Assembly (NCBI RefSeq): GCF_020831925.1
Contig: NZ_JAFIFQ010000002.1
Location: forward strand, 1 to 64,000
Length of the DNA stretch: 64,000 nt
Source: Alkalimonas sp.
GTDB taxonomy: Bacteria; Pseudomonadota; Gammaproteobacteria; Enterobacterales; Alteromonadaceae
Direction: 5' to 3'
The notes beneath the pieces are model-generated. The model was given only the letters and a program-made list of their open reading frames with translations, searched no databases and was not told the DNA's origin. The translations under genes and the position numbers were made by a program. This document shows, in pieces, positions 10,136 through 23,525 of this stretch; within the stretch, counting starts at the first letter, position 1, and every line of letters begins with the position of its first letter.

Positions 10136-11146
10136 TTAATCGTCGGCAAAAATAGCCGTCAATGCCGGTTGATTGCTGCCAATCTTGCCACGGTACATGC
10201 CCGGCGTATTAAAGGACCAGCTTAGTTCGCCGTTAGCATCCACCACAATGACACCGCCGGTGCCGCCCACTGGCAGCAAAACATCCTTAATTACCGCATC
10301 GGCAGCGGCTTTGGCCGACAGCCCCTGATATTTCACCCGGGCACAAATATCGGAGGCCACTTGATAGCGAATAAAGTACTCGCCATGACCGGTGGCAGAA
10401 ACTGCGCAGCTGCTGTTATCGGCATAATTGCCAGCACCAATAATAGGAGCATCGCCAATACGGCCATAGCGTTTGCCGGTCATGCCGCCGGTAGAGGTAG
10501 CAGCGGCCAGATTGCCATTGCTATCTATAGCCACCGCGCCAACGGTGCCCATTTGCCAGTTGGGATCGCGTGTAAGCCCGGCCTGATGGGGTAAAGCCCC
10601 TTCGGCGGCTTTCATGCGTTTGAGCGCTTCATAGCGAAACTCCGTATTAAAGTAGCTGTTATCGACCTGCTCCAGGCCTTTTTCCGCGGCAAACTGCTCG
10701 GCACCGGCACCGGATAACATCACATGTACCGATTCAGTCATCACCTTGTGCGCCAGCAGAATGGGGTTTTTGACGGTACTGACCCCAGCCACAGCACCGG
10801 CATTTAAGGTGGCACCATCCATGATGGAGGCATCCAGCTCATGACGTTCATCCCAGGTGTAGACCGCGCCTTTGCCGGCGTTAAACAGCGGATTGTCTTC
10901 TAAAATAGTCACGGCCTTGATAGCAGCATCCAGGCTGGAGCCACCGGCTTGCAAAATAGCGTAGCCCTGCTCCAGCGCCAGTCGGAGTCCGTCATGGTAG
11001 GCTTGCTCTTGCTCCGGCGATAAGTTAGCACGCTCTATGGTGCCGGCACCGCCATGAATGACCAAGCCTATGGGTGTTTCTGCTACCGCTGCTGTGCCAG
11101 CAGAGAGTCCGGTGGTTAAAGCAGCTGCCATCAATGTCTTACGCAT
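10136..11146 (-). CDS. Isoaspartyl peptidase/L-asparaginase (Ntn hydrolase), exported
   Basis: 'GLVIHGGAGTIER', 'FNAGKGAVYTWDERHELDASIMDG', 'MGTVGAVAIDSNGNLAAATSTGGMTGKRYGRIGDAPIIGAGNYA'; signal peptide. Confidence 0.94.
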   Translation of the reverse strand: MRKTLMAAALTTGLSAGTAAVAETPIGLVIHGGAGTIERANLSPEQEQAYHDGLRLALEQGYAILQAGGSSLDAAIKAVTILEDNPLFNAGKGAVYTWDERHELDASIMDGATLNAGAVAGVSTVKNPILLAHKVMTESVHVMLSGAGAEQFAAEKGLEQVDNSYFNTEFRYEALKRMKAAEGALPHQAGLTRDPNWQMGTVGAVAIDSNGNLAAATSTGGMTGKRYGRIGDAPIIGAGNYADNSSCAVSATGHGEYFIRYQVASDICARVKYQGLSAKAAADAVIKDVLLPVGGTGGVIVVDANGELSWSFNTPGMYRGKIGSNQPALTAIFADD

Positions 11147-11179
11147 CTTTGTTGTCCTGTTGTTGTTCCGATGGATAGA

Positions 11180-11278
11180 CTAGTTGTAACCGATCTCAAC
11201 AGCACTGACAAATTTGTGCGTCTGATGGTACTGACTTTGCGGCAGATCAAAACCAGCCGCCAGGTTCAGCGATAGCAT
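11180..11278 (-). CDS. Possible small ORF (32 aa), MLSLNLAAGFDLPQSQYHQTHKFVSAVEIGYN
   Basis: ATG preceded by AAGGAAC ribosome-binding-like sequence; sits upstream of the asparaginase gene. Confidence 0.25.
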   Translation of the reverse strand: MLSLNLAAGFDLPQSQYHQTHKFVSAVEIGYN

Positions 11279-11389
11279 GGCGGAGTTCCTTTGTAACACA
11301 GACACCAACCTTGTCTGCTGACATTTTAGCGCCGCTTGCCGGCGCTTTTTTTGCCGGGCACCCGTTCAGGCGGTCACCACTCCTGGCTA

Positions 11390-12160
11390 TCAGAAAAAAC
11401 GGCTGAAACTAAAAAACACCTGAAAACCGCGACGCCGATCCGTCAGTGGGCTATCCGCGATGGCATCGTCGTACCAACGGTGATCCAGACCCAGCCGGGT
11501 CATGCCCCCAAAAAAGATCGGTGTGGCCACCGACAAGCCAACGCCAGGGTTCCAAACACTTCCGGCCTGATAGGCTGGCCGGTTGTCGGTGGCTTCATCC
11601 GGTCGCACCCCGTAGTAATAATTGACCAGGCGGGCATTGCTATAATCCATACTCAGATGAGGCTCCAGCATCAGTGGGCCAAACCAATGCACATAGCCAA
11701 GCCGGTTGCGCACTTCGTACCCATCGGAGTTGCCAAGCACATCGTGCAGCCAGGACGTTTCCAGCCGGATCCCCTGCCAGTCATAGCGCAGGCCAAAGCC
11801 TGCATCCATCGAGGTTTTGCGCTTTTGCATGCCTTCGAATACCGGGCTTTTCGAGGCATCGGTGCCAGCAAAGCGCGGGGCCAACCGGGCAGTCAGCACC
11901 AGCCCATCCTGCTGCAACAGCTCGTAGCTAATAAAAGGACCATACACCGATAACCGCTCGCCCCGGTAACCAATCACCGGAATTGGCACTGTCCGCCTGC
12001 GGTAATCCTGATACAGCTCCTGGTTCAGCCCCACCCCAATGCCATAGATAAAACCGCGCGGCTCTGCCCGGGCTGTTTCGCTATCAGCCCGGGCATTAAA
12101 ACCACACAGACTAACAGCCAACAACACACTGCTAAAAATAAATAGAAAGCGGTCACTCAT
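11390..12160 (-). CDS. MipA/OmpV family outer membrane protein
   Basis: 256 aa with signal peptide, 'IPVIGYRGERLSVYGPFISYELLQQDGL', 'TPIFFGGMTRLGLDHRWYDDAIADSPL', C-terminal aromatic. Confidence 0.85.
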   Translation of the reverse strand: MSDRFLFIFSSVLLAVSLCGFNARADSETARAEPRGFIYGIGVGLNQELYQDYRRRTVPIPVIGYRGERLSVYGPFISYELLQQDGLVLTARLAPRFAGTDASKSPVFEGMQKRKTSMDAGFGLRYDWQGIRLETSWLHDVLGNSDGYEVRNRLGYVHWFGPLMLEPHLSMDYSNARLVNYYYGVRPDEATDNRPAYQAGSVWNPGVGLSVATPIFFGGMTRLGLDHRWYDDAIADSPLTDRRRGFQVFFSFSRFF

Positions 12161-12173
12161 TAAAAACCCCTCG

Positions 12174-12710
12174 TTAAAGCACCGTCGGATTCAATTGCCA
12201 GATGCTCCAGGTAAGCATTGTTGCAAAACTAACCCAAGCTAAGTATGGCAACAACAACACAGCCGCCAGGGTACTGTGTCGTTTAAACAATAGCAAAGTG
12301 ACCAGGATCGCCAGCCACAGCAGCACAATTTCGGCCAATGCCGCAGCACCTAAGTACCAGGCAAAAAACAACCAGCTCCAAAGCGCGTTCAGCACCAGCT
12401 GAATGCCATAAAACAGCAAAGCCCTGCCAGTAACTGCCAGGCGGTCACTGCGCCAGACCAGCCAGGCAGCAAGCGCCATCAGGGTGTATAACAGGGTCCA
12501 GGCAGGGCCAAACAGCCAGCCGGGCGGAGCCCAGGACGGCAATACCAATTGGCGGTAAAACTCCGGCGCATTCAACGACCCCAGGCTGCCAAGGGCGGCT
12601 GCCAAAAAAGTAATCAGCACCATGGCCAGCAAGGCACTGCATTGCTGTAATTTTGTGTAAGGAGATTGTCCAATCATCATCACGCCATAGGATTTAAGTA
12701 ATTGTTTCAT
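12174..12710 (-). CDS. TspO/MBR family protein
   Basis: 'YRQLVLPSWAPPGWLFGPAWTLLYTLMALAAWLVWR', 'LVLNALWSWLFF', 'LLPYLAWVSFATMLTWSIWQLN'. Confidence 0.93.
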   Translation of the reverse strand: MKQLLKSYGVMMIGQSPYTKLQQCSALLAMVLITFLAAALGSLGSLNAPEFYRQLVLPSWAPPGWLFGPAWTLLYTLMALAAWLVWRSDRLAVTGRALLFYGIQLVLNALWSWLFFAWYLGAAALAEIVLLWLAILVTLLLFKRHSTLAAVLLLPYLAWVSFATMLTWSIWQLNPTVL

Positions 12711-12740
12711 GACTGCGTTACGGCCAGAGCAGCGCTTCGA

Positions 12741-13793
12741 TCACTTTTCTTTCAGCCTAGCTTGCCGCTGCCGATACTGGCGTGGTGTCAGGCCGTGATA
12801 GCGGCGAAAAGCGCGACCAAAGTTGGCCGGATCGGCATAACCCAACAAATAGGCTATTTGCTGCACCGCCAAATGGGTGCTCGTTAAATAATGACAGGCC
12901 ATCCGTTGGCGCCAATCGTCCACTAACTGCTGATAACTGGTCTGCTCATCGGCCAACCGTCGGCGCAAGGTGCGACCGGACATAGCAAATTCATGCGCGA
13001 CTTGTTCAATGCCCGGTAGGCGCCCTTTGGTGCGCGCCAACATCTGTTGCACCAAACCAGCTGTACTTTGTTGCTGCTGCCAGCGCTGTAATTCCTGCTC
13101 GCATTGGCTGGTCATCTGCGTTTTAAGCTGTGGATCCGCCCAGGGTGATGCAATCGCAAGGTCTTCCCGGTCGATAATAAGCCGGTGCATGGGCTGATCA
13201 AATGCAAGCGGACAAGGAAGAAATGCCTGATAGAGCGCACTGTAAGCCGGTTGAGGAAAGCCCAATTGCACTTGCAACAACCGGTATTGATGACCGGAGA
13301 CAAAATCCAGTATGGCATGCAACGCCACCGCAAAAGCCTCCACCACAAACTGACGGACAGCACCAAGCGGCTGCGCTTCCGAGAGATTCAGATGCAATTG
13401 TTTTTTATGCAACTGCATGCTCAGGGTTACCAGCGGGCTGCGCACTACGGTGTACTGGCAGATAAGCTCAAGCGCTTCCTGCAAATTACGGCTGCTCATT
13501 GCTGCCAGCCCAAGCAACCCATGGGTGGTAATCGTCAGCTGACTCCCCAGATAAAGCCCTAATGCCGGCTCCTTACTCTGTTGGCAGCTGGACAAAATAA
13601 TGGTTTGAAATTGTGGCCAACTGAGTGGCGCATCCGGCTGCTGAGCTGCATCTTCAGCCAGCCCGGCCTCAGCAAGCACCGCCACCGGGTCCCCCCCACG
13701 GCTTTGCACCAAATCCAGCAGATTGCGCAAGTAATGTCGGGGCAAGTGCACTTCATGGCTGTGGCTACTGATGGTCATGGCTTTGTTTGTCAA
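12741..13793 (-). CDS. AraC family transcriptional regulator (arabinose-binding-type N-domain)
   Basis: C-term HTH 'MSGRTLRRRLADEQTSYQQLVDDWRQRMACHYLTSTHLAVQQIAYLLGYADPANFGRAFRRYHGLTPRQYR'. Confidence 0.93.
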   Translation of the reverse strand: MTNKAMTISSHSHEVHLPRHYLRNLLDLVQSRGGDPVAVLAEAGLAEDAAQQPDAPLSWPQFQTIILSSCQQSKEPALGLYLGSQLTITTHGLLGLAAMSSRNLQEALELICQYTVVRSPLVTLSMQLHKKQLHLNLSEAQPLGAVRQFVVEAFAVALHAILDFVSGHQYRLLQVQLGFPQPAYSALYQAFLPCPLAFDQPMHRLIIDREDLAIASPWADPQLKTQMTSQCEQELQRWQQQQSTAGLVQQMLARTKGRLPGIEQVAHEFAMSGRTLRRRLADEQTSYQQLVDDWRQRMACHYLTSTHLAVQQIAYLLGYADPANFGRAFRRYHGLTPRQYRQRQARLKEK

Positions 13794-13940
13794 TTGGCAG
13801 CTTCCTGTGTTCAGCTTAACCCAGCTTAGGTCATCCCACAGACTTTGTCCGCAAATAACCAGAAATTGGCTGCTAATGCCATGTTAACACCACCAGCAAG
13901 GGGCTATGCTGAGTTTAAGCGACAAGATAAGGCAACCACC

Positions 13941-15044
13941 ATGTGGAAGTATCTGAAATTTTGTTTGTTTCATGCGCTGACTTTGCCTTTTTTCATTGGC
14001 GTCAGCCTGGGTGGTCTATGGATGGCACTGGGGCTGGGCTGCTTGCTGCTGGTGATTGTGGCCGGCGATGTGCTGGCCGGAGATGATAGAACCGAGCCGG
14101 ACTATCATTATAGCTGGCTGCTAAACGGGCTCTTGTACAGCTCTTTGCCGTTGATCATGCTGCTGTTTTTCAGTTTGCTATGGAGTGTATCCAGCCAGGA
14201 TCTGTTCGGCTATGGCCAATGGCTGCATCAATGGAGCGGCTACGATGCGCTGGCGGCCCGGGCTCAGAATCAGTGGTGGCATTATCTGGCACTCAGTGCC
14301 GGTGCCGCTTTGCTGATTGCCATGGTAGCTACCGTACCAGCACACGAATTAACCCACCGCACCTCCAACCGGCTTGCCATGCTGGTGGGCCGTTGGCTGC
14401 TGGCATTTAGTTGGGACAGCTCTTTTTCCATTGAACATGTGTATGGTCATCACCGTTATGTTGGCACTGCACGCGACCCTGCTACAGCACCACGTGGGCG
14501 CACAGTCTATGCTCATATTCTGTATGCGACTCTTGGTGGCAATATCAGCGCTTGGCAGATTGAACAAAAGCGCCTCGCCAGGCTAAAGCAGCCAGTGCTG
14601 AGTTACCATAATCGTTTCCTGCGTGGTGTCGCCATGTCGTTGTGTCTGTGCGTTCTGGCCTATGCTCTGGCTGGCTGGCAAGGCCTGTTGTTGTTCAGCC
14701 TGTGCGCTCTTTTGGCCAAGGCCACGCTTGAGGTGGTGAATTACATCGAACATTATGGGATTGAGCGGCCACTTAATCAGCCGGTTCAGCCCTACCACAG
14801 TTGGAACAGCACCAAACGCATCAGCAGCTGGGCCAGTTTTAACCTGACCCGTCACTCCCATCACCATGCCCGGGCGCAACTGCCTTTTTATCAATTAAAA
14901 CCCTACCCGGATGCCCCAAATCTACCAACAGGTTACCTTGGCTCCATGCTGTTGGCGCTGATCCCACCGTTGTGGTTTCGTTTGATGACACCAAAACTGG
15001 CACAATGGGATCAGCAGTATGGCAGACACGGCGCTAGGCGCTGA
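13941..15044 (+). CDS. alkB: AlkB-type alkane 1-monooxygenase / membrane diiron hydroxylase
   Basis: Histidine boxes HELTHR, EHVYGHHRYVGTARDPATAPRG, NYIEHYG and RHSHHHARAQLPFYQL; likely start MWKYLKFCLF at 13941. Confidence 0.85.
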   Translation: MWKYLKFCLFHALTLPFFIGVSLGGLWMALGLGCLLLVIVAGDVLAGDDRTEPDYHYSWLLNGLLYSSLPLIMLLFFSLLWSVSSQDLFGYGQWLHQWSGYDALAARAQNQWWHYLALSAGAALLIAMVATVPAHELTHRTSNRLAMLVGRWLLAFSWDSSFSIEHVYGHHRYVGTARDPATAPRGRTVYAHILYATLGGNISAWQIEQKRLARLKQPVLSYHNRFLRGVAMSLCLCVLAYALAGWQGLLLFSLCALLAKATLEVVNYIEHYGIERPLNQPVQPYHSWNSTKRISSWASFNLTRHSHHHARAQLPFYQLKPYPDAPNLPTGYLGSMLLALIPPLWFRLMTPKLAQWDQQYGRHGARR

Positions 15045-15092
15045 ACTCGCTTTTCGTTATGCTGTGGCTCCGACAATCGATACGAGTGTATT

Positions 15093-15689
15093 ATGCAAAC
15101 AGCCTTACCTTTTTCTCAGGCTTGTGAAAACAACAAGGGGCCCATTTTACAGATCCTGCGCAGTGCCTTTGCCAATCGCCAGCAGGTGTTGGAAATTGGC
15201 AGTGGCACCGGCCAGCATGCGGAACACTTTGCCCGTGAGCTACCCCACCTGCACTGGCAGTGCAGCGATCAGCCAGCTTACCTGCCAGAGCTGAACCTGC
15301 GGTTGCAGCTGGCAAAGCTACCAAATCTGCCAACAGCGCTAGCGCTGGATATCCGTGAAAATAGCTGGCCTTATGCCAAAGTGGATGCTGTCTTTAGTGC
15401 CAATACGCTGCACATTATGAGCTGGCCTGTGGTGCAGCAGTTGTTTGCCCGATTGGATGAGTTTTGCCGGCCCAGTGCCAGCCTTTGTATTTATGGTCCT
15501 TTTAATTACCAGGGGCAATTTACCAGTCCAAGCAATCAGGCCTTTGATCAAAGCTTAAGGCAGCGCGATCCGGCCATGGGGATCCGTGCGCAAGAGGCGG
15601 TGGTAAAACTGGCCGCTGAAGCCGGTTTTGCATTGGAGGCCGACCATGCCATGCCGGCTAACAACCGTTTGTTGCATTTTCAGCGTTAA
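15093..15689 (+). CDS. DUF938-type SAM-dependent methyltransferase
   Basis: 'PFSQACENNKGPILQILR', 'VLEIGSGTGQHAEHFA', 'VFSANTLHIMSW', 'LCIYGPFNYQGQFTSPSNQAFDQSLRQRDP'. Confidence 0.9.
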   Translation: MQTALPFSQACENNKGPILQILRSAFANRQQVLEIGSGTGQHAEHFARELPHLHWQCSDQPAYLPELNLRLQLAKLPNLPTALALDIRENSWPYAKVDAVFSANTLHIMSWPVVQQLFARLDEFCRPSASLCIYGPFNYQGQFTSPSNQAFDQSLRQRDPAMGIRAQEAVVKLAAEAGFALEADHAMPANNRLLHFQR

Positions 15690-16855
15690 GGCAAAGGCTC
15701 AGAGCTTGCCGGCTGGCGAAATGGTAAGCGCGCCTGGGCCTGACGCTGATACAGCGCCAACATATCTTCTTCGCCTTCAAAGTAGCGACCAATCGCGTCT
15801 TTAAGCGGGCTGTCACGGAAGTGATAACAACCATAACGCGTAACCGGCTCAAAACCGCGTTGCAGCTTGTGTTCGCCCTGAGCGCCGGCATCAAAGCGCT
15901 GCAAGCCCTGTTCAATGCAGTAGGCAATGCCAGCGTAATAACAGGCTTCAAAGTGCAGAAAATCCCACTCCGCTTCACAGCCCCAATAGCGGCCATAGAG
16001 GGTATCCGCTGAGCGGAAACACAAGGAAGCGGCTATGAGTTGTTGTTGATGGTAAGCGGCAAAAATCACCATGCTATCGGCCAGCTGCTGGCCCCATTGA
16101 TGAAAGGTGGCTTCCGTCAGATAACCGGCATGGCCGGAACGTTTTAAATAGGTACGTTGATAAAAGCGATACAATTGCTGCCAAAGCATGGCATCGGCGT
16201 CGCAGCCATGCACCACAGTAAGATGAACACCAGCATCCTGCACTCGCTGACGCTCTTTGCGAATTTGTTTGCGCTTGCGTGAGCTTAAACTTGCCAGGAA
16301 ATCATCAAAAAACGCGTAACCATAATTACGCCATTCAAACTGCACATCCCGCCGTGGCCAGTAGCCGGCAGCGGTTAAATGATCGCGTTGCCCACTATTC
16401 GGGTACAGGCACTGAATGCTGCTGAGCCGCTGCTTTTTCATACACTGCTGCAAGGCATCCAGCATCAACGCCATCAACTCTGCGTCCTCTTCGCCCGCTA
16501 AGATCCCAAAACGTGGCCCTTCGGCCGGGGTAAAAGGAATGGCCAGCACCAGCTTAGGAAAAAAGTCCAGGCCATAACGCTGGTAGGCCTCAACAATGGC
16601 CCAATCAAACAGGTATTCGCCGTAGGAGTGTTGCTTTAAATAAGCAGGTGCTGCCGCAATCAGCTGTTCGCCTTGCCAGATGGTCAGGTGATTAGCTTGC
16701 CAGCCAGTACCGGGCCCAACACTGCCACCGCTTTCTAGCGCCAGCAAAAAATCATAACGGGTAAAAGGGTAATCCGGAGCAAATAAAGCGTTCCAACTAT
16801 CGGCAGGTACCGATTGCAGCGAGTCCATCCATTCAATGCGTCTACTGGCGGTCAT
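15686..16855 (-). CDS. GNAT/FemAB-like N-acetyltransferase (DUF482/peptidogalycan type)
   Basis: 'YFKLVLAIPFTPAEGPRFG'-like region, 'RKRKQIRKERQRV', 'LYGRYWGCEAEWDFLHFEACYYAGIAYCIEQGLQRFDAGAQGEHKLQRGFEPV'. Confidence 0.88.
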   Translation of the reverse strand: MTASRRIEWMDSLQSVPADSWNALFAPDYPFTRYDFLLALESGGSVGPGTGWQANHLTIWQGEQLIAAAPAYLKQHSYGEYLFDWAIVEAYQRYGLDFFPKLVLAIPFTPAEGPRFGILAGEEDAELMALMLDALQQCMKKQRLSSIQCLYPNSGQRDHLTAAGYWPRRDVQFEWRNYGYAFFDDFLASLSSRKRKQIRKERQRVQDAGVHLTVVHGCDADAMLWQQLYRFYQRTYLKRSGHAGYLTEATFHQWGQQLADSMVIFAAYHQQQLIAASLCFRSADTLYGRYWGCEAEWDFLHFEACYYAGIAYCIEQGLQRFDAGAQGEHKLQRGFEPVTRYGCYHFRDSPLKDAIGRYFEGEEDMLALYQRQAQARLPFRQPASSEPLP

Positions 16856-17083
16856 TGGCTATCCTCTGCAAAGCCTGTAAACACTGGCTCAGCGGCCAGA
16901 TCTAGCAGGTTATGCGTAACTATATTGCGCCCTATTTTTGCCATGGTGGCGCAGTCTGGCGTCCGGGTCAAGCAACAAAAAGCAGCGTCCACGGCACATC
17001 CGCTTTTGTCTATCGGTCTATGGAGCTGCTACACTAGCGCCAGAATAAATTCACCAGCCCACGCTGCCAGCTAAGAGCCATGA

Positions 17084-18511
17084 TTGTTTATGTCTTTTTA
17101 CTTTTACGATTTTGAAACCTGGGGCGCTGATCCCAAACGTGATCGCCCGGCGCAGTTTGCCGGTATTCGCACCGATGCCGAACTGAACATCATCGGCAAG
17201 CCGGATGTCTGGTATTGCCAGCTGGCTCCCGACTACCTGCCGCACCCACAAGCGGCGCTGATCACCGGCTTAACGCCACAGCTGTGCCAACAGCGCGGTC
17301 TGCCGGAAACTGAATTTATGGGGAAAATCCTTGAGCGTTTCAGTGAGCCAGATAGCTGCGTGCTGGGCTACAACAGCATTCGCTTTGATGATGAAGTGAC
17401 CCGTCACAGCCTTTACCGTAATTTTTATGAGCCTTACGGTCGGGAGTGGCAACAAGGCAACAGCCGCTGGGACTTGCTGGATGTGGTACGGGCCTGTTAT
17501 GCGCTGCGACCGGAAGGCATTGAATGGCCGCAAAAAGACGATGGCAGCCCCAGTTTTAAACTGGAAGATTTGGCCAGGGCCAATCAGCTGGCTCATGAGC
17601 AGGCGCACGATGCCTTATCCGATGTCTACGCCACTATTGCGCTGGCAAAGCTTATCCGTGATAAACAGCCGCGCATGTTTCAATTCTTATTTGAACATCG
17701 AAAAAAGCAGGCACTGAGCAAATACATCAACCTGGCCAACCAAACCCCTTTGGTGCATGTGTCCGGTAAATTCCCGGCCAACCAGGGCTGTGTCAGTTGG
17801 GTGGTACCGCTGGCTTTCCATCCCACCAACAAAAATGCGCTGATTGCCTGGAATCTGCTGGCCGATCCAACGCCTTTGCTGGAATTCGATAGCGACCAGC
17901 TCCGCGATAAGCTCTACACCAAAACCGCCGATTTAGCCGAAGGTGAAGAGCGGCTTGGCCTAAAACTGATTCATCTGAACAAGTGTCCGGTGCTCGCCCC
18001 CGCCAAAACCCTGTCGGAGCAACGGGCCGATGCCCTGGGCATTGACCGCAGCAAGTGCCGGGCGCACCTGAATCTGCTGCTGGCCAATCCACAGGTGCAG
18101 CAAAAAGCGCAGCAGGTATTTGCGGTAACGGAAGCATTCCCGGATGAAACCAACCCGGACTATCAACTTTATCAGGGCTTTTTAGCCGATGCTGATAAGC
18201 AAAAAATGGCAGAATTGCACCAGCTCAGTCCACAGCAGCTGGAGGTGCAAGCCCCGCTATTCAGTGATGACAGGCTGAACCAGATGTTGTTTCGCTACCG
18301 GGCCCGAAACTACCCTGCCAGCCTTAATGAGCAGGAAATGCTGCAATGGCAGCAGTACTGCGTGGATCGGTTAACCGATGGACTGGATGCACCACCACTG
18401 ACACTGGAGGCTTTTCATCAGCAGCTGGAGTTGGCAGCACAACAGCACCAGCACGATGAACGGGCGATGCGGATTTTAAAAGCTTTGTATCACTATGCAG
18501 AACAGCTGTAG
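17084..18511 (+). CDS. sbcB: Exodeoxyribonuclease I
   Basis: 'FYFYDFETWGADPKRDRPAQFAGIRTDAELN', 'GYNSIRFDDEVTRHSLYRNFYEPYGREWQQGNSRWDLLDVVR', 'AHDALSDVYATIALAKLI'. Confidence 0.96.
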   Translation: MFMSFYFYDFETWGADPKRDRPAQFAGIRTDAELNIIGKPDVWYCQLAPDYLPHPQAALITGLTPQLCQQRGLPETEFMGKILERFSEPDSCVLGYNSIRFDDEVTRHSLYRNFYEPYGREWQQGNSRWDLLDVVRACYALRPEGIEWPQKDDGSPSFKLEDLARANQLAHEQAHDALSDVYATIALAKLIRDKQPRMFQFLFEHRKKQALSKYINLANQTPLVHVSGKFPANQGCVSWVVPLAFHPTNKNALIAWNLLADPTPLLEFDSDQLRDKLYTKTADLAEGEERLGLKLIHLNKCPVLAPAKTLSEQRADALGIDRSKCRAHLNLLLANPQVQQKAQQVFAVTEAFPDETNPDYQLYQGFLADADKQKMAELHQLSPQQLEVQAPLFSDDRLNQMLFRYRARNYPASLNEQEMLQWQQYCVDRLTDGLDAPPLTLEAFHQQLELAAQQHQHDERAMRILKALYHYAEQL

Positions 18512-18546
18512 TCTGAAACTAGCCAAGACGTGAGGTCAAACAGGAT

Positions 18547-18571
18547 GGCAGCGAAGTATTGCTTCGCTGCC
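18547..18571. repeat. Hairpin between convergent sbcB and DUF4282 gene
   Basis: GGCAGCGAAG-tattg-CTTCGCTGCC perfect 10-bp stem; no clear T-run. Confidence 0.5.
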
Positions 18572-18579
18572 CATAGCAC

Positions 18580-18825
18580 TTACAATGGCTGATCTTTATC
18601 GGCCAGCTTGCGCAGGTTTTCGTGAATTTTAAACAGTACAATCAATAATTCACACCAAATTCGCACCCCAATGGCACCAAAAATCAAAATACCCAGGCCA
18701 GCAAAGAAACTGGTAGTAAACATAGTTCCAAGCCCACTCAAGGCAACCCCAAGCAATAGCAGCCAATAGACAAAGGTGATAATTTTGGGTGTTAGCATCG
18801 AATCAAAGAATAAAACCTGATTCAT
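18580..18825 (-). CDS. DUF4282 domain small membrane protein
   Basis: 81 aa, two TM segments, C-terminal 'IWCELLIVLFKIHENLRKL'. Confidence 0.75.
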   Translation of the reverse strand: MNQVLFFDSMLTPKIITFVYWLLLLGVALSGLGTMFTTSFFAGLGILIFGAIGVRIWCELLIVLFKIHENLRKLADKDQPL

Positions 18826-18961
18826 CGGTGATTCCTTCTGTTGTTATTTTTCAGGATGACTTTATCGCTTACTGCCGATAAAGTACTTACTAACAATATG
18901 ACAACACAGATAAAAAGCAAGACCCTTGCATTCACTTTTACTGCACGTATACTAACACCTA

Positions 18962-22555
<3,594 letters not shown>

Positions 22556-22572
<17 letters not shown>

Positions 22573-22756
22573 TCAGCAACCACAGCAGGTTGCCGAGCCT
22601 TGCAGCTTGCAACAGCTGGTGGAACAACTGGCCCTGAACCCGAATGGGCTGGCACTGGCGGTGAATCAGACCGTGATTGCCAAGCGCGAATGGGCGAATA
22701 CATTGCTTGCTCCTGAGGATCAGGTGGCAGCTTTTCAAATTGTAACCGGAGGCTAA
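22556..22756 (+). CDS. thiS: Sulfur carrier protein ThiS
   Basis: 66 aa [10 protein letters not shown]...VTGG, C-terminal GG, between thiDE and thiG. Confidence 0.93.
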
Positions 22757-22757
22757 G

Positions 22758-23525
22758 ATGTTGACCCTGGATGGCGTACAGTTAAACAGTGCTTTGCTGC
22801 TAGGTACCGGAAAGTTTGCCAGCGCCGATCAATTAGTGGCCGCAGTACAAGCGTCAGGCACCGAGCTGGTAACCCTGGCGATGAAGCGACTGGATTTACA
22901 GCACCGGTCCGATGATATCCTGGCCCCGTTGCAACAGCTCGGTATCCGGCTACTGCCCAATACCTCTGGTGCCAAAACAGCAAGCGAGGCTGTGTTTGCG
23001 GCCGAGCTGGCACGGGAAGCGCTGGGCACCAACTGGCTAAAACTCGAAATCCACCCGGATCCGCGCTATTTGCTGCCAGACCCGATTGAAACCCTGCAAG
23101 CAGCACGGGAACTGGTAAAGCGTGATTTTGTGGTACTGCCCTATTGCCCGGCCGATCCGGTGCTGTGCAAGCGCTTAGAAGAAGCCGGTTGCGCCGCTGT
23201 GATGCCCCTAGGTGCGCCGATAGGCTCGAATCAGGGCCTGCAGACGCTGGCGATGCTGGAGATCATTATTGAGCAAGCCAGGGTGCCGGTGATTATCGAC
23301 GCTGGTCTGGGTGCGCCGTCTCATGCCTGTCAGGCACTGGAACTGGGTGCCAGTGCTGTTTTGGTCAATACCGCCATTGCCAGTGCCGCTGATCCCGTTG
23401 CCATGGCTACTGGCTTTCGACTGGCGTGTGAGGCCGGCGTTTATGCCCGGCACAGCGGCCTGGCTACAAGGTGCACCCAGGCCCAGGCGTCCAGCCCTCT
23501 GACTCACTTTTTGGAGACCTTATGA
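22758..23525 (+). CDS. thiG: Thiazole synthase ThiG
   Basis: '[32 protein letters not shown]', '[21 protein letters not shown]', '[28 protein letters not shown]'. Confidence 0.96.
   Translation: MLTLDGVQLNSALLLGTGKFASADQLVAAVQASGTELVTLAMKRLDLQHRSDDILAPLQQLGIRLLPNTSGAKTASEAVFAAELAREALGTNWLKLEIHPDPRYLLPDPIETLQAARELVKRDFVVLPYCPADPVLCKRLEEAGCAAVMPLGAPIGSNQGLQTLAMLEIIIEQARVPVIIDAGLGAPSHACQALELGASAVLVNTAIASAADPVAMATGFRLACEAGVYARHSGLATRCTQAQASSPLTHFLETL

Noticed and set aside
11328-11355. AGCGCCG-cttgc-CGGCGCT followed by T-run on the plus strand
   Set aside because: Looks like an intrinsic terminator, but no plus-strand gene precedes it; kept out of the feature list because its role is unclear.
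11336-11953. 205-aa plus-strand ORF opposite the MipA/OmpV gene
   Set aside because: Low-complexity antisense translation; the minus-strand frame has a signal peptide and family features.
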